Of a stretch of 64,000 nucleotides of DNA, positions 60,658 through 64,000 are shown piece after piece. The position numbers and the translations under genes are program-made. The notes below the pieces were generated by a model that did not search any database, was not told where the DNA came from, and saw only the letters and a list, made by a program, of their open reading frames with translations. Within the stretch, counting starts at the first letter, position 1, and each line of letters starts with the position of its first letter. Source of the stretch: Isoetes taiwanensis (Eukaryota > Streptophyta > Lycopodiopsida > Isoetales > Isoetaceae); NCBI GenBank assembly GCA_021234155.1, contig JAJEKV010000104.1, positions 1,807,900 through 1,871,899 of the forward strand, given 5' to 3'.

Positions 60658-63148
60658 CTAGCCAAAAGAAGAGGAACACTCCACCTCATAAGTCCAAACT
60701 CCGAGAGACCAAGAGACGCTCTTCGATGCTTGGAAGAATATAGCGAATGCAAGGAATTAAAAGTGAATCATGATCAAGCAACAACATTTATGCACTATAA
60801 CTGGAGCATTTGCAAGTAAACGATTTGAAATCTCCCATAATTATGATGTGGCAGTCCCTAAATTCAGATAAAATTTTGAGGGTCCAACAAATGTAATCTG
60901 TGAAAACTATGCATCAGGAGGCTATGTTGGGTTTTACAGACCACTAGAAATATCAAAAAGTTATCTTCATCCTAGTTAATTTTATCTCTGATACACCATA
61001 AGCCATGGCTGTACTACAGACTTTAGAAGTTCTATTTGGAAATATGTATTCTTTTGCAACTGTGTACTTGGAACCACATCAAAATCAGCAAATATTAAAA
61101 AAAAACCTCTAGAATCGCCATATTGTTGGCATGCAGGTTCTCTTCTGTTGCATCAGTTCAGCAGTATTGGTATTCTTTCTGATCACTTCATCATTGTTGG
61201 TGTTCTTTTTCTTGTGACACTTTTTCTGGCAGTACTCAAATCCTTCCTAGTCATCTTATTTTATGCCTCGGGTTGCCCGCCTGCTTTGCATTTCATAGCA
61301 ACATTTTTTGCAAGAGCGCAGAGGCAAAAGGAGAAGCCGGAATAGAGGAGACGGAACAAAGTAAGAGAGCAGCAAAACAATAGGGCTTTGGATGCATCGC
61401 TCCAGATTGTGCCGACACACTGCAATATAGGGTCAAACAAACAGTTAAGGCATGTGCTGAATTCCTAAGAACACTAGCATCCTACCTATTGAAATTGAGA
61501 ATTTTGGCAGCGGAAAAAAATTCTAGAAAATTTTCCAGTTAAAATCTGTAGGTTTCTTTATATTTTTTCAGATGAAAACTAGATTTTTATAGGTCCCTTC
61601 TGGCTAGCTTAAATTGTACAGAAAATATACTTGTTAGATTTTTAGAGTTTGTCCCACGTTGATAAGGCTTTGCTGTTGCAGCAAAAGAATCAAGTGCCAA
61701 ACATTGCATCCGACCACGTTTGCCGCCCCACTATCTGGGGCTTGAACCCCGGTCCGAACACATATGTCGATGGCTATGACGGTGGCCTTTTCTCAAATGT
61801 CGAGAGTCAGAAATTGTTTGTAATTCCAAGAATATGCCAGGGAATCGTCCCAATAATCTTCCTATATATATGATTACTAGAGGAAAAAGAGGGAAGTTTT
61901 CAGGACAAAACAAAATCTAAAAATAATGTTTTCAGGCAAAAACAATTCAAAAAAATTACATTTGGAACCTGAAAGTGGTTTCCGATGACTATGGTTAGGA
62001 AACGTGTCTAGCCTGTCTTTGCAACCGGTCCATTGTTTATAAATTGCTTTCGCAATTTCTAGTTGTTTTGTCTTAATTCAGTGACAAATTCATCTTTGCA
62101 AGTCTGATTTTGTGGAAGTGGAATTATGGCGATGGCAATTTCTGTTGAAAGAAATTTTTCAGCAGCAGATTTTTGATATGTGGGTTTTGAGTTTTAGTTT
62201 ATTAACGAACTAAATCGTCCAATTTTTGAGCTTCATCACTGTAGCTAGTGATCATGCATGCTGGTTGGGTTTTGCAAGGTAGCTTTTATGAGCATCTGGA
62301 TGGTACCATAGCAATTAATTTAGCATGTCTGCTCGGTTTCTTCGTTGAAAGTCTCGCTTTGCTCCACGATTCATCAGAGGTAATAGTTTTTAGTTCTACT
62401 CTCATTAGTACGATCTCTAGCAGATTGGGAGCATCTCAGACATCTTGGGGTCCAGATCCTCGGGACCTAGCACATATCTTCGGGGTTGTTAGAGCCTAAA
62501 CTCCAACCTTGCAAGAAGGATGAAAAACCAATAATCCAAGCTTCAATCTACCATGTGATGTGAGTTTTATTGTGATTATTCTAAGCTATATTAAATAAAT
62601 AAGGAGATGACGTGGCATAGGAGGTGATGTGGCAATGAAATAATTGAAGGAGGTTAGAATTAGGGAAAGGGAAAAACGTGAGAAAGAGGAAGGAAGAGAG
62701 AGATTTCGTGATTGAAAGAGAGAGAGATAAGAAGGTTGCAAGGAAGCGATTTAGAGGTAAGAAAATGTTTGATGTTTTGTTAAAGGAAGGATAATCCATC
62801 TTAAGAGCAGGGGGTAATCATGGGCTGCAATATCAGAGAAAAACACAGGCTGCCTTGTAAATTTCGTTCTTCATTCCTGCTTAAAAGAAACCATGAATAG
62901 CAGAGTCTTCAGCGAACCCAAAGGCCGAAATCCTTGGCTAATCGATCACCAGCTGTTAGATCCCTCTGAAATCGTCCTGAAATCGTCAAAATCACTTACC
63001 TTTATGCTTTACTTGAATTTTCGGCCGAGTTTATGAAGAGCCGTAGCTTCACCCTGTAGATTCCGGAACTGCCCTTAGGGTTTCTGTATAATATTTCAGA
63101 ACTTCATCGTTGAATACTAAAAGAATGCTTAACTTAAATGTTTTCTAA
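60658..63148. other. Intergenic sequence, no supported gene
   Basis: AT-rich, no domain recognised. An isolated GGGGTTCAAGCCCC-like hairpin (minus strand, near 61740-61755) resembles a tRNA T-arm but has no box A. Confidence 0.4.
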
Positions 63149-63331
63149 TGCTGGGTGAGTTGGTTAAGCCTGTTAATTGTGAATTGAATGGCGAGGGTTC
63201 AATTCCTCTTGCTAACAATTATGCCTTCATAACATTTCCTTTTTAATGGGTAAGCCTTATTTGTGAATTGAATGGCTAGGGTTCAATTCCTCTTGTTAAC
63301 AATTATGCCTTCATAATATTTCCTTTTAATA
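63149..63331 (+). repeat. tRNA-like SINE head with a tandem duplication
   Basis: Box A-like TGGGTGAGTTGG (63152-63163) and box B-like GGTTCAATTCC (63196-63206) are suitably spaced. The second half, from TGTGAATTGAATGGC to CATAAYATTTCCTTTT, occurs twice (about 63177-63248 and 63260-63331). No acceptor stem, so a relic or SINE, not a gene. Confidence 0.5.
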
Positions 63332-63671
63332 GTGAGAATAGGTTACCTTCAAAATGTTTCTCTCCACGTTAGCATTTCTGTAGAAATACTTATAATCGTT
63401 CATGTTGCTAGCCTGGATGGCACCTTGGTCTGCCCACAGCTCTCCGGGGAGAATAAGCAGAAACCGAGGCCGTGAGTGTTAAGCACTCAGCATTAGCGAG
63501 TGGGCACTGACGAAGCTCGCTAGTGCGGACTCGACGCTGGTCACGTCGAGTTGCTTCTGGGTGAAGGTCTTTTCCCGAGCTAGAGACCCGTAGCTTAGGG
63601 AGACCGCAACATATTATTTGGGACTTGGGGATGACGTGTAGGTTCTGCACCCGTGAGATCTTAGGCTTTGT

Positions 63672-64000
63672 GTGAAGTATTTCCGTAACAGCAAGTGTCG
63701 GGCGGAGGACCGTCATGAAAGAGTTGTGAGAGTAAAATCTAAGGAACATCAAGAATTATATACATTGGAAGGGTTGAATAAGCAGTATTTTACTCCTAAG
63801 CCCATTAGTCGCAAGCAAATCAAGAGGGCAATTAGGAAGCATGAAAGGTTGGGGTTGCTTGTACTCAAAGGGTCAGGAGAGATTAATCAAGTATACATGA
63901 ATGATGTGCAGGACATCCTCGAGGAGTTCAAGGAAGTGTTTCCTAAGAGTTGACTGAGTTACCCCTCGAAGATATGTTGATCATGCGATTGAATTGGTTC
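63672..64000 (+). pseudogene. Start of a second Ty3/gypsy pol, running off the window
   Basis: The frame from about 63672 to 63953 encodes a region before RT: LNKQYFTPKPISRKQIKRA, then DVQDILEEFKEVFP, the motif that precedes the LPP...DH segment of gypsy RTs. A TGA at 63951-63953 is followed in another frame by LSYPSKIC, so there is a frameshift. The rest of the element lies beyond 64000. Upstream (63405-63660) is a GC-richer leader with an inverted pair near CATTAGCGAG and CTCGCTAGTG. Confidence 0.6.

Noticed and set aside
60523-60819. Plus-strand frame of 98 codons
   Set aside because: No recognisable motif, spans the edge of the retroelement relic and its 42-bp repeat, composition not distinctive.
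61725-61800. Possible tRNA gene (GGGGTTCAAGCCCC on the minus strand)
   Set aside because: Box B-like T-arm only; no box A, no acceptor stem.

Overview
The window reads as nuclear DNA of a land plant with a large, repeat-rich genome. The signs are spliceosomal introns with clean GT-AG borders, a chromodomain-bearing Ty3/gypsy element primed by initiator tRNA-Met, L1-type LINEs, a miniature LTR element (TRIM), tRNA-derived SINE heads, a Helitron-like terminus and very long GA microsatellites. I could not fix the lineage. A fern, lycophyte or other seed-free or gymnosperm genome is my guess, at low confidence. Only one ordinary host gene is well supported: a vacuolar-iron-transporter (VIT/CCC1) family gene on the minus strand at 44256-45095.

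Layout. 1-2700 is gene-poor and holds a Helitron-like 3' end at 2221-2249. 2699-3500 (minus) is a decayed coding relic of unknown function. 3493-14709 is a nest: an old L1 LINE is split by a chromovirus (4315-13047, two LTRs of about 1.5 kb, gag missing), which is itself split by a LINE 3' fragment (8424-9670). Just after it lies the C-terminal part of a DUF7869-like transposon protein (13890-14709). 14791-14877 is a tRNA-like hairpin, probably a SINE head. 17545-25655 is a head-to-tail LINE array separated by (GA)n tracts and includes one LINE with an intact ORF2. 25735-36470 holds three more LINE copies, one nearly full length with a tandemly repeated region upstream of ORF1. 36600-38672 is a spliced gene fragment for a ParB/sulfiredoxin-like protein. 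39886-40803 contains TRIM elements in opposite orientations, and 40850-41405 is another LINE end.

47336-58574 is the most unusual part. Two genes diverge from a GC-rich, repeat-filled intergenic region at 51902-52901. The minus gene encodes a lysine-rich protein with a ParB/Srx-like GNHS motif and a C-terminus that resembles a beta-class DNA amino-methyltransferase. The plus gene encodes a DUF8039/DUF7869-like, transposase-like protein. Both are broken by nonsense codons or frameshifts here. Introns of both genes carry perfect 22-bp palindromes (half-site AAATGGCGC), in one place as a strict 29-bp tandem array. A second ParB-like copy (36600-38672) and a second DUF7869 copy (13890-14709) lie elsewhere in the window, so both genes belong to dispersed families. 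My inference is that they are cargo of one mobile element, with the palindromes as candidate binding sites for the ParB-like protein. This is a hypothesis, not a demonstrated system.

The right end (58575-64000) has small repeats, a retroelement relic between 42-bp direct repeats, a duplicated tRNA-like SINE head and the beginning of another gypsy pol that runs off the window.
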